A stretch of DNA of 8,902 nucleotides. Source: Bacillota bacterium. GTDB lineage: Bacteria; Bacillota_I; Bacilli_A; Izemoplasmatales; UBA1188. Below the pieces are notes generated by a model. It had not been told where the DNA came from. It made no database searches and worked only from the letters and a program-made list of their open reading frames with translations. The stretch lies in contig JAEYPN010000027.1 in assembly GCA_023410715.1 (NCBI GenBank), forward strand, positions 1 through 8,902, read 5' to 3'. Positions 1-5,968 of the stretch are shown here, piece by piece; within the stretch, counting starts at the first letter, position 1, and each line of letters starts with the position of its first letter. The position numbers and the translations under genes are program-made.

Positions 1-41
1 TTAATTTCTATGTTTGTTATTGCCTTTACTGCTACTATCAT
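1..41 (-). CDS. Possible 5' end of a minus-strand gene running off the left edge
   Basis: On the minus strand an ATG at 41-39 is preceded by a good ribosome binding site, AGAGGTGG (plus positions 49-56), seven bases upstream. A TATAAT box lies at plus 66-71 with only a poor -35 match. The visible product begins MIVAVKAITNIEI and leaves the window still open. Thirteen residues are too few to assign a family. The gene would be divergent from the plus-strand cargo at 334. The same stretch is a nested inverted repeat, so the reading could be accidental; the RBS spacing is the main support. Confidence 0.28.
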   Translation of the reverse strand, partial: MIVAVKAITNIEI

Positions 42-79
42 ATCGTTGCCACCTCTAATATGATAATTATAACAAACAT
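10..79. repeat. Nested inverted repeat (11-bp outer and 8-bp inner stems)
   Basis: ATGTTTGTTAT at 10-20 is perfectly complementary to ATAACAAACAT at 69-79. Inside it TATCATAT at 36-43 pairs with ATATGATA at 58-65, leaving a 14-base apical loop (44-57) that contains the minus-strand RBS-like CCACCTCT. Two perfect, properly nested stems are more than I would expect by chance even in AT-rich DNA. It could be the structured leader of the minus-strand gene, an operator, or a mobile-element end. Confidence 0.5.
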
Positions 80-170
80 GCATTCTTATTTGGAAATTTT
101 AATGCATTATTATATTAACATTAATAAATTGCTTTATTTTTATATGATTTTATTCAATTTACTATATTGA

Positions 171-193
171 TTTTGTATCATTTTATGTGTTTT
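171..193 (+). repeat. Direct repeat copy A (GTATCA-type)
   Basis: This 23-base sequence, with core TTTGTATCATTTTATGTG, is repeated without mismatch at 1632-1654. A diverged copy lies at 1675-1696. The motif's reverse complement TGATACAAA occurs downstream at 274-282. Copies A and B are in the same orientation and bracket the three-gene cargo 334-1602. Confidence 0.6.
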
Positions 194-282
194 ATGGTAG
201 GTTTAAAAATGAAAATTTGTTAACAAAGGGGATTCGAAAATTAAAAAACATATATATTTTATAACTAAAACTTTGATACAAA

Positions 283-311
283 TTTCTTATTTTGAAATAA
301 TATGATATAAT
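283..311 (+). promoter_or_regulatory. Promoter with extended -10 for the 334 cargo unit
   Basis: An extended -10, TGATATAAT, lies at 303-311, 22 bases before the start codon at 334. A weak -35, TTTCTT (283-288), sits 17 bases upstream of the TATAAT. The extended TG motif could compensate for the poor -35. The inferred start point would leave a short leader carrying the RBS AGGAAGTGAG at 319-328. Confidence 0.5.
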
Positions 312-333
312 TTAGAACAGGAAGTGAGTAATA

Positions 334-765
334 ATGAGTAAAATGGAAAATGTTAAAATTGTAGCTAAAAAAAGAATGTGGACAATCTTTGTTATGCTAT
401 TTTATTTATTGTTTGATATTATTTGTATATTTGGTTTCATAAGCGATTGGGATTCTACAATGTTTTGGGTAGCATTAATAATATCTATTGTATTATTTCC
501 AATGCTAATTCATAAAATTTTTTCACCAAAAGAAATATTGCTTTTTGACAATGAAAATAAAATGTTTGTTGTTAATAAAATGTTCAAATCGATAAAACTT
601 CCTTTAGAGAATATATTGAGTTATTATTTTAATATTAAATATAGTATACTTATATTTAGAATGAAAAATAAAAAAATAGTATTTTTAAATGGTATAAAGA
701 AGATTGAATTTGTAAGGGATTATTTGGATAAATATATTAAAAGAGAATATTCGTGGTGGAGTTAA
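334..765 (+). CDS. Two-TM membrane protein with PH-like cytoplasmic tail (STM3941-like)
   Basis: The product has 143 residues. The start at 334 is supported by AGGAAGTGAG just upstream and an extended -10 promoter. Two hydrophobic helices lie at about residues 16-36 and 43-60. They are followed by a soluble tail rich in short beta strands (EILLFDNENKMFVV, FKSIKLPLENI, YSILIFRMKNKKIVFL) and a final helix ending in KREYSWWS. Two N-terminal TM helices plus a small PH-like beta domain is the architecture of STM3941-like or bacterial-PH proteins, often found as accessory or immunity-type cargo; I infer this from pattern, not from a search. It is the only intact gene of a three-gene unit: the next gene begins two bases after its stop, with its RBS (GGTGGAG) inside the last codons of this one, so the two were co-translated. 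The function is unknown. Confidence 0.75.
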   Translation: MSKMENVKIVAKKRMWTIFVMLFYLLFDIICIFGFISDWDSTMFWVALIISIVLFPMLIHKIFSPKEILLFDNENKMFVVNKMFKSIKLPLENILSYYFNIKYSILIFRMKNKKIVFLNGIKKIEFVRDYLDKYIKREYSWWS

Positions 766-767
766 TT

Positions 768-1196
768 ATGAAAGAAAAGTTAAGAATTATAGATAACCTA
801 ATAAATATTGAAGAACGTAATAATGCTGCTCTTGAAGGGAATCTAATATGTAATTGAGGTAATTAGTATTTTAAAATATATCATTCAGGTAAACAAACTA
901 AAGGTATTTTAGCTACATTTTTAATTAATAAAAATAAACAAATAATAGTTGAAGCTAAGTGTACATGCTGTAATGAAAGTATTACTATTTATGATAATTC
1001 ATTAGATGGATCTAAAAAGAATGATTTTAAAAGATTATCCCTTCAATTATTTAACATTTTAAATGATGACTACTGTTTTAAAATTCATATGATGTATAAC
1101 TATTGCGAAGAAAATTTCAAAACTAATGCATTTGAGGATTGCTTTATTGAAATCTCAAATAATAAATTTAAAAAGCCTCGTAGGCTATATGAATGA
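768..1196 (+). pseudogene. Cys-motif cytoplasmic protein broken by two adjacent stops
   Basis: One reading frame of 142 codons runs from ATG 768 to TGA 1194-1196, interrupted only by TGA at 855-857 and TAG at 864-866 (codons 30 and 33). The RBS is GGTGGAG at 755-761. The product would start MKEKLRIIDNLINIEERN and contain a C-x-C-C motif at residues 65-68 followed by NESITIYDNSLDG. A Cys cluster followed by an IYD..DG strand resembles small cytosolic accessory or immunity-like proteins with a partial metal site, but I do not recognise a named family. Everything after the stops still reads as protein, so inactivation looks recent, or an internal start downstream of codon 33 yields a shorter product. 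It lies between two membrane-protein genes in one transcript. Confidence 0.65.
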
Positions 1197-1204
1197 TGGT
1201 AAAT

Positions 1205-1602
1205 ATGAATAAAAAATTAGAGAGGAAAGAAATTGTAATTTTAATAATAATAGGATTAATTGCTCTACAATATCATTTCTTTATTATTATTTATTAGAAA
1301 ATTCATCTAATTTATTATTAATTTTTATAATAGGTATAGATTTATTTTTATTTTATATAAATGCATGTAAATTATCTTTGTGTTTTGATAAAGGGAAAAT
1401 TAAAACAATATTAATTTCAATATTAACTATGATTTCCTTTTTTGCATTTATACAGATTGTAGTATTAGAATTTTCATTTGGAACTAGTATTACATACGAT
1501 TTTAATTTGTTTTTAAATATTTTATTAATTAGTGCATTTTTATCTCCATCATTTATTATTTTGTTACCTATCATATGGTTTGTTGCTGAATGTATGGGAT
1601 AA
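1205..1602 (+). pseudogene. Frameshifted multi-TM membrane protein
   Basis: The frame opens at ATG 1205, nine bases after the preceding stop, as MNKKLERKEIVILIIIGLIAL, but meets TAG at 1295-1297. The neighbouring frame carries on as SFLYYYLLENSSNLLLIFIIGIDL through to TAA at 1600-1602. A single indel between about 1245 and 1290 restores a protein of about 132 residues. Predicted helices are at about residues 9-28, 40-60, 72-95 and 110-128, ending IWFVAECMG. No catalytic motif or family is recognisable. Being the third gene of the 334 unit, it is probably a small cargo or immunity-type membrane protein. An internal start at 1378 (MCFDKGKIK...) could in theory produce the last two helices, but no RBS supports it. 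Confidence 0.6.
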
Positions 1603-1631
1603 TAATTAAACGAATCCCGTAATAAGTTTGT

Positions 1632-1654
1632 TTTTGTATCATTTTATGTGTTTT
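1632..1654 (+). repeat. Direct repeat copy B (GTATCA-type)
   Basis: Identical over 23 bases to 171-193 and in the same orientation. It lies 30 bases after the last cargo stop. Just inside it, CGAATCCC at 1611-1618 is the reverse complement of GGGATTCG at 229-236, which lies just inside copy A, so the cargo unit is bracketed by both direct and inverted repeats. Confidence 0.6.
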
Positions 1655-1674
1655 TACTTCGGTAATTTAGCCGA

Positions 1675-1886
1675 TTTGTATCACTTTATATGTTTTCACA
1701 CATATTAGAACAACAGTGTTGATACAATAGTATTGACCTTATAAAATATGAAAATAGGTAAAATATTCCTTTTTATTTTAAAAATGAGTCTATGAATCAC
1801 TAATGTAATTGGTTTGTAGACTTTTTTATTGACAATAAAAACACGAAAGCATGATAAAAATTCCAAAGGTTACTAAAAACACGTAA
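1675..1886 (+). repeat. Repeated intergenic module, copy 1
   Basis: This matches 4540-4740 in order through several anchors: TTTGTATCA (1675-1683), AACAACAGTG (1709-1718), GATACAA followed by AGTATT and AC (1721-1737), AATCAC (1795-1800), TTGTAGACTTTTT in the terminator arm (1815-1827), and AAAAACACG twice (1837-1845 and 1875-1883). Overall the two copies are clearly related but diverged. It encodes no protein I can support. The conserved hairpin-plus-T in the middle suggests a transcribed leader or terminator block carried by each cargo cassette. Confidence 0.55.
1787..1828 (+). terminator. Intrinsic terminator in repeated module copy 1
   Basis: AGTCTATGAATC (1787-1798) pairs with GGTTTGTAGACT (1811-1822) as a 12-bp RNA stem with three G-U pairs and a 12-base loop. 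The descending arm runs straight into a six-T run at 1822-1827. The corresponding position of the second module copy also forms a stem plus T run. Confidence 0.65.
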
Positions 1887-1889
1887 GAA

Positions 1890-2346
1890 AGATACTAGTG
1901 TAAATGTCAATGCGTGTTCAAAATTCCTAATTATATAATCTTTAAATTTCTATTAATATATGATATAATCAATGTAATCATAAATAGTAATTTATAGTGG
2001 AAGTCATTTGAGATAAATATGGTATTAAAAACCAGATACAATCTTGAGCATCATATTTCTTTATGAAGTGGATTTGCGATGATTTGGATTTGGTTAGTAG
2101 ATGTTTATAATTAAAAGAACTAATGATGAATTGATTTTTACAATATAAATTGGAAAAGTAAGTAAATAGAAAATTTAGTTGTTATTCTCTGGTGCTTTTA
2201 TAAATTAGATATAGTATTTTGAGTCGCTAGTAATGGGAATGAATTAAAATAATTATCAACTTTATGAATATACGAATGTTAGTGGGTATTAAAATTAATA
2301 TAAGTGAGACTGATGTTGTAACAATTTAAAAAAGTTAAATAAAAGA
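1890..2346. other. Non-coding stretch without a supported gene
   Basis: I find no open frame, RNA gene or strong promoter here. Short frames with stops every 10-20 codons suggest degenerated coding DNA, but nothing is recognisable. The frame of the 2347 gene stays open upstream only to a TGA at 2311-2313. Confidence 0.5.
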
Positions 2347-2785
2347 ATGACTAAAGATGTTGTTCAATCATTTATAGCTTTAATTTGTAGAGATTTTTCC
2401 AAAGTACATCCATGTGATGAAGAAGTATATTTTAGGTTTGTAGCACATTGTTCTAAAATGAAAGAAAGACAATATGATATTCCAGAGCACATAAAACCCT
2501 TAATGAAACAGTATTCTCTCCTAGAAGTTGAAGATATCAATCGTTATATACGTAAATTTAAAGAGGATTTATGTCTAGTGAATTTTATTATGTATGGTTG
2601 TTCAATGCAAACTTATTTACAACGAAAACAAGATTGTAAGAGGTATATTGAAGATATAGAGCAATTTTTAAAAAAACAATAAAGTAATACATCAAGAAGA
2701 AGTAGTCAGTTATCTTTACTACACAAGATGGAAAGAACAATATTATTCATATAGTTGTAACGTAATGTATATAGGAAAGAAATAG
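2347..2785 (+). pseudogene. Unknown cytoplasmic protein, frameshifted near its 3' end
   Basis: An ATG at 2347 opens 111 codons to TAA 2680-2682. The product is charged and helical with several Cys and aromatic residues (CRDFSKVHPCDEEVYFRF, then IRKFKEDLCLVNFIMYGC). Immediately past a seven-A run at 2670-2676 the next frame continues in coding-like fashion for 34 codons (KVIHQEEVVSYLYYTRWKEQ...) to TAG 2783-2785. A one-base slip in the A run would therefore give a protein of about 145 residues. No RBS precedes 2347 (only AAATAAAAGA), so the N-terminus may also be lost. I recognise no family. Its base composition is slightly less AT-biased than its neighbours'. It could instead be a genuine 111-aa protein. 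Confidence 0.45.
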
Positions 2786-2840
2786 AAGTACTATAAATTC
2801 CAATTTATCCAACTTTAATAGTAATTTCAGCGAGGATCAT

Positions 2841-3722
2841 ATGAAACAAAAAAGCAAATTAATTTTAGGTTTTATTATATTTATAATAGGGTTAACTGTT
2901 TTTTTCTGCCTAATTCCGATAGATGGTTTTTTAAGGGTTTTAATTGGAAATGACAGTATCTCTATTTCTCTAGGGCTAAGCGTTTCTATAATATGCTGGA
3001 TTATTTCTCTTATATTAATAGCAAAAAATGAATTTAAAGTATTCAATAATAAAAATAGAAATAATTATAAATTTAAAGTGTACTCCGAGTTTATTTCCTC
3101 GATTGTTTTAGGACTTAGTTCCATTGTTGCAATCGTAATTTCTATTGGTTGGTATAATTCGAAAATTTTAATTTTGTCAATAATAATTTCAATTGTATGC
3201 TGCATTGGCTTTATTTATTATTTAAATAAAGTGAAAGAACTTATTAACACTAAGAAAAAATATAAAGGGGTTGATTTTATACCCAAAACATTTTATGAAC
3301 TAATATTGAATGATCATTATAAAAACAAAATAAGAAGCAAATTAAAAAAAAATATAAAAGAATGTTCAATAAAAAGTGACTATGATGAACAATTTAAAAA
3401 AATAAATATTAATTTTAAAAGTGATAATTATAATATTGAAATAGTTGTTGGAAAGAAAGAAATATACTATTTTATTACATTAAATGATGATGTAGAAAGT
3501 TCAATTTACAATATAATCAGCCATCAACAATCTTCAGAGTATTCTAAAGAAGAAATCGAAGAATTTATATATTCAGATGAAGCAACGAAAATTCCATTTA
3601 ATAGATATGATAATGATCACAGCTATGTAATTCTATCAGATTATGTTAATAACTTAATTGAAAAAACAACAGGTTTAATTGAGTTTAATAATAAATATAA
3701 AAGAGATTCACAAATGAGATAG
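2841..3722 (+). CDS. Four-TM membrane protein with cytoplasmic C-terminal domain
   Basis: The product has 293 residues. The start at 2841 is set by GAGG in GCGAGGATCAT six bases before the ATG. Hydrophobic helices lie at about residues 7-26, 40-62, 83-102 and 108-128. The remaining ~165 residues are soluble, Lys/Asn/Asp-rich, with alternating strands (NIEIVVGKKEIYYFITL) and an acidic helix (SSEYSKEEIEEFIYSDEA). No catalytic motif is visible and I do not recognise the family. The frame is uninterrupted despite decayed DNA on both sides, which suggests it is recent or still maintained. It stands alone, between the frameshifted 2347 gene and the IS3 remnant. Small orphan membrane proteins in such islands are often immunity or defence cargo, but that is inference. 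Confidence 0.7.
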   Translation: MKQKSKLILGFIIFIIGLTVFFCLIPIDGFLRVLIGNDSISISLGLSVSIICWIISLILIAKNEFKVFNNKNRNNYKFKVYSEFISSIVLGLSSIVAIVISIGWYNSKILILSIIISIVCCIGFIYYLNKVKELINTKKKYKGVDFIPKTFYELILNDHYKNKIRSKLKKNIKECSIKSDYDEQFKKININFKSDNYNIEIVVGKKEIYYFITLNDDVESSIYNIISHQQSSEYSKEEIEEFIYSDEATKIPFNRYDNDHSYVILSDYVNNLIEKTTGLIEFNNKYKRDSQMR

Positions 3723-3800
3723 ATAGATATATTCCAATTTATAGAGTTTGTTAGATTGATTCTTCCTTTGCACTAGTCAACAAAAAGTAGACAAAAATAT

Positions 3801-4395
3801 TTATTTAAGCGTTAAATAATTAAGTAAATATGAAGTTCTGCCTTCATTAAGAAAAGTAATATAATCTTTCACGCATTTTATATAATAATTGAAATCTTTG
3901 ATATGTAAATCATTAAATAATTTTTCTTTGAGCCATCCATTAATTAATTCCATTGCAGAATTATCTGTAGGAGTACCTGCACGAGACATTGAATGTGTGA
4001 TATTATACAAAGGTAAGAGCTTATTAAAGTTTTTGAAGAATATAATGAACCTTGGTTTGAGTGCAAAATCATCTTTAGGTCTTTATGTTCTTTTTTTTCT
4101 ATTATATTATCTAATCCATTGATATAAGTGCTTCGATCACCTTTAATAGTTGATATATCATGTAAAACTATCTCTTTGTTAAATAAATCTAGAAATAAGG
4201 TTAACTCATAATAAACATTATTACACCAGAATGCAGTCATATCAGATACAACTACTTTTAATGCCCTATTAAATGCTATATTAGCCACTAATAGATTAGT
4301 AAAATTTTTAAATGGATTAATGGTTTATCATTGGACTCTAATGAATACAAGACATTGATAGCTTTTCTAGATTTAATGACACTATCAGATAGAAC
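3801..4395 (-). pseudogene. IS3-family orfB transposase remnant (rve/DDE domain)
   Basis: Read from 4395 down, the pieces are SDSVIKSRKAINVLYSLESND in one frame, then NPFKNFTNLLVANIAFNRAL..VVVSDMTAFW..NVYYELTLFLDLF in another, and after a further shift MYNITHSMSRAGTPTDNSAM through to TAA at 3803-3801. These are the core and end of an IS3-family DDE integrase. The first catalytic Asp (VSD, in the segment starting at 4288) and the Glu in NSAMELINGW remain. The second Asp, normally in LHSDQG, is Asn (AAC at 4057-4055), so the enzyme is dead quite apart from at least two frameshifts. The C-terminus is cut by a stop where the family usually has Gln (NYLTPKQ here reads NYLTLK-stop). Confidence 0.85.
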
Positions 4396-4402
4396 TTACA
4401 AA

Positions 4403-4430
4403 GTACTGTTCAAAAAAACAGTGCCTTTAT
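4403..4430. terminator. Hairpin inside the IS3 remnant
   Basis: GTACTGTT (4403-4410) pairs with AACAGTGC (4417-4424) with one G-U pair and a six-base loop, followed on the plus strand by CTTTATTTAT. It lies between the transposase remnant and the IS end, so it may act as a short terminator shielding the element from outside transcription. The T run is poor on either strand. Confidence 0.35.
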
Positions 4431-4603
4431 TTATAGAAAACATATTTTTCTTTCTAAATAGTTTTTTTATTTAAATTAGCATTAAAAATAATTTTTTGGA
4501 GGTGCACTAGTTAAATGGTTTAAATTGTAGGGGGTGCACTTTGTATCAAATATATAGTGTAGTTCCATATGATAACAACAGTGCAGATACAAAAGTATTA
4601 ACT

Positions 4604-4645
4604 ATTATAGCTTGGGAAAAAAAGCTATAATTTCTTTTTCTTTTA
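4604..4645 (+). terminator. Strong intrinsic terminator in module copy 2
   Basis: ATTATAGCTT (4604-4613) and AAGCTATAAT (4622-4631) form a perfect 10-bp stem with an eight-base loop, followed by the T-rich tract TTTCTTTTTCTTTT. The corresponding stem in copy 1 is largely lost. Confidence 0.7.
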
Positions 4646-4652
4646 AAAAATT

Positions 4653-4695
4653 AGTTTATTAATCACATAATCAGAGTTAATTGTAGACTTTTTAA
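4653..4695 (+). terminator. Second terminator in module copy 2
   Basis: AGTTTA (4653-4658) pairs with TAGACT (4684-4689, one G-U), and the descending arm leads into TTTTT. This is the counterpart of the longer 12-bp stem at 1787-1828. The sequence changes partly preserve pairing, which suggests it was once a functional structure. Confidence 0.5.
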
Positions 4696-4789
4696 TTTTT
4701 ATGAATTACAAAAACACAAATGGTCAATAAAAACACAAAAACATAAATTAAAATATTTTTTTGGTAATCGTTAAAATGTTAGAACCTAA

Positions 4790-5214
4790 AAAGACGTATT
4801 AATACAAGATACAAATAAAATAATTAAACAATTAATGAATACAGAACAACTAGATAAAGATATTGAAACCCCAACAAGTGACTTAATTATAGTAACAGAA
4901 CTTATTAATAAACTCATTAAAGAAAACTCAAAAACCGGATTAAGTGCTGATGCATATGAAGAAAAGTATCATCAGTTAGTAAGTAGATATGAGAAAATAA
5001 AAGATAAACAAGACATACTGATAGAAGAGAAAAAAAGAAAGTAAGCCCAAGCACTTAGTATGAGAACGTTTTAAAAAGTCTAGGACAAGATAAAGATTAA
5101 TTAAAAGATTGAAATGAACATGTATGGATGTTATTAGTTGAGTCTGCAACAGTACATAGAGATAAAGAAATAACATTCAAACTTTATAATAGTAATGAAA
5201 TGAAAAGTGAATAA
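4790..5214 (+). pseudogene. C-terminal remnant of a TnpX-like large serine recombinase
   Basis: From 4790 the frame reads KDVLIQDTNKIIKQLMNTEQ, then a charged coiled coil (LINKLIKEN, YEEKYHQLVSRYEKIKDKQD). After TAA at 5042-5044 it continues as AQALSMRTF; after a further stop and a frameshift it resumes as SLGQDKD, NEHVWMLLVESATVHRDKEITF to TAA 5212-5214. The coiled coil followed by W..LVE..TVH.DK.ITF is the characteristic C-terminal end of clostridial large serine recombinases (site-specific integrases/excisionases of Tn4451-type elements). The catalytic and DNA-binding domains are absent; upstream DNA is the repeat module. The end of such genes often lies close to an attachment site, so an att remnant near 5214-5290 is possible, though I cannot point to one. 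A shorter start at 4835 has no RBS and would give only the coil. Confidence 0.8.
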
Positions 5215-5255
5215 TTTAAATTAATATCACGAGGCTTATAGTTTTGTGGCTTTTC

Positions 5256-5284
5256 TTTACTACAAGAATTTTATATATTATAAT
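5256..5284 (+). promoter_or_regulatory. Promoter for the zincin gene
   Basis: TTTACT at 5256-5261 and a perfect TATAAT at 5279-5284 are separated by 17 bases. The start codon at 5312 follows 28 bases after the -10. Plausible by match and spacing only. Confidence 0.45.
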
Positions 5285-5311
5285 TTTTATAGTTAATTAT
5301 CGATGAAGTGA

Positions 5312-5799
5312 ATGATTCTAATTAATAATTTAGATATTGTTCTTGCTGGAGTAAAAATAACAGCAAAAGAATTAAATTTCCAAATTCCAAAACTACATAT
5401 GATAACAGAAGATAAACTACCTCATAAAGAAATTACAGGTATGTACTTATTTAAGAAATATAAACTTATATTTAATGAAGACTTGATCAAGAGAAGTGAT
5501 TGGATAGAAGTTATCATCACTATTTTTCATGAAATGAGACACGCATATCGAGGGTTTTGCATAAGGACACAAAGTAGAAAAACAAAAGATAAATTAGTTA
5601 AATTGGAGTATGAGTTTACTAACTACATTATGCCTTATAATAAAATAACGAAATGGATGATGAAACTTATCTTAAACAAGATATTTAGATTGGTGCGATT
5701 GAGTTTGTACATAATATGGTGTTGGAATATTTTGATTTAAAGACTAAATTACCTGAAATCATTAAAGAAGAAGTTAGCACTAGGATCAATCATATTTGA
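5312..5799 (+). pseudogene. Broken ImmA/IrrE-like zinc metallopeptidase
   Basis: From ATG 5312 (weak RBS GAAGTG) the product reads MILINNLDIVLAGV and reaches a zincin active site, IITIFHEMRHAYRGF, at about residues 69-83. This has the HExxH motif with two zinc-binding His and the catalytic Glu. After the YEFTNYIMPYN segment (about 5640) the original frame becomes nonsense and ends at 5740. The neighbouring frame continues as MDDETYLKQDI, a TAG at 5686-5688, then GAIEFVHNMVLEYFDLKTKLPEIIKEEV to TGA 5797-5799. The full protein would be about 162 residues, usual for the small HEIRHAYQ-type zincins of mobile elements. The TAG falls where related proteins carry an acidic residue (QDIE-x-DA) that may be the third zinc ligand. 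Of its substrate nothing can be said; such enzymes often cleave phage-type repressors. Confidence 0.7.
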
Positions 5800-5883
5800 T
5801 AACAAAAAAACATACCTATGATGGTAATAAAAATACAAAATAGTAAGTATTAATAAAAAAATTTATTAAAAAATAATTTTATA

Positions 5884-5912
5884 TTGACGAATAAATACTT
5901 TGGTTGTATACT
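5884..5912 (+). promoter_or_regulatory. Strong sigma-A-type promoter of the nucleotidyltransferase unit
   Basis: TTGACG (5884-5889) and TATACT (5907-5912) are separated by exactly 17 bases, with a TG immediately before the -10. It is the best consensus promoter in the window. It gives the two-gene unit its own transcription start, independent of the decayed genes upstream. Confidence 0.7.
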
Positions 5913-5958
5913 ATTATGATTTAGATTTTTAACTATAAATGGTAGGTATGGGGGCTAT

Positions 5959-5963
5959 GGAGG
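5959..5963 (+). promoter_or_regulatory. RBS fixing the nucleotidyltransferase start at 5969
   Basis: GGAGG lies five bases before ATG 5969. The in-frame ATGs at 5939, 5948 and 5957 have no suitably spaced RBS, and the first lies only some 20 bases after the likely transcription start, so 5969 is preferred over a ten-residue-longer protein beginning MVGMGAMEEN. Confidence 0.7.
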
Positions 5964-5968
5964 AAAAT

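Larger units (their letters stand above)
3770..4538 (-). mobile_element. Internally deleted IS3-family insertion sequence
   Basis: One end reads TGCACTAGTCAACAAAAAG from 3770. The other end, read inward on the minus strand from 4538, begins TGCACCCCCTACAATTT. Both start TGCAC, and the same three bases, CTT, flank the element (3767-3769 and 4539-4541), the 3-bp target duplication usual for IS3. The length of 769 bp is about half that of a normal IS3-family element: orfA and the first part of orfB are missing. A second TGCACTAGT-TAA occurs just inside the right end at 4503-4514. The element sits directly against the GTATCA-type repeat module, which it may have interrupted. Confidence 0.75.
4540..4740 (+). 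repeat. Repeated intergenic module, copy 2
   Basis: A diverged copy of 1675-1886 with the same order of anchors: TTTGTATCA (4540-4548), AACAACAGTG (4574-4583), GATACAA followed by AGTATT and AC (4586-4602), AATCAC (4660-4665), TTGTAGACTTTTT (4681-4693), and AAAAACACA twice (4710-4718 and 4729-4737). It precedes the serine recombinase remnant, whereas copy 1 follows a cargo unit. It carries two terminator-like hairpins. Confidence 0.55.

Noticed and set aside
1353..1574. Minus-strand frame opposite the membrane protein at 1205-1602
   Set aside because: The plus strand shows clear TM-helix coding character; the minus reading has no RBS or motif.
2793..2808. ATAAATT-CC-AATTTAT palindrome before the 293-aa gene as an operator
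   Set aside because: It contains only two G/C bases and is of a length expected often by chance in this composition; nothing else supports regulator binding.
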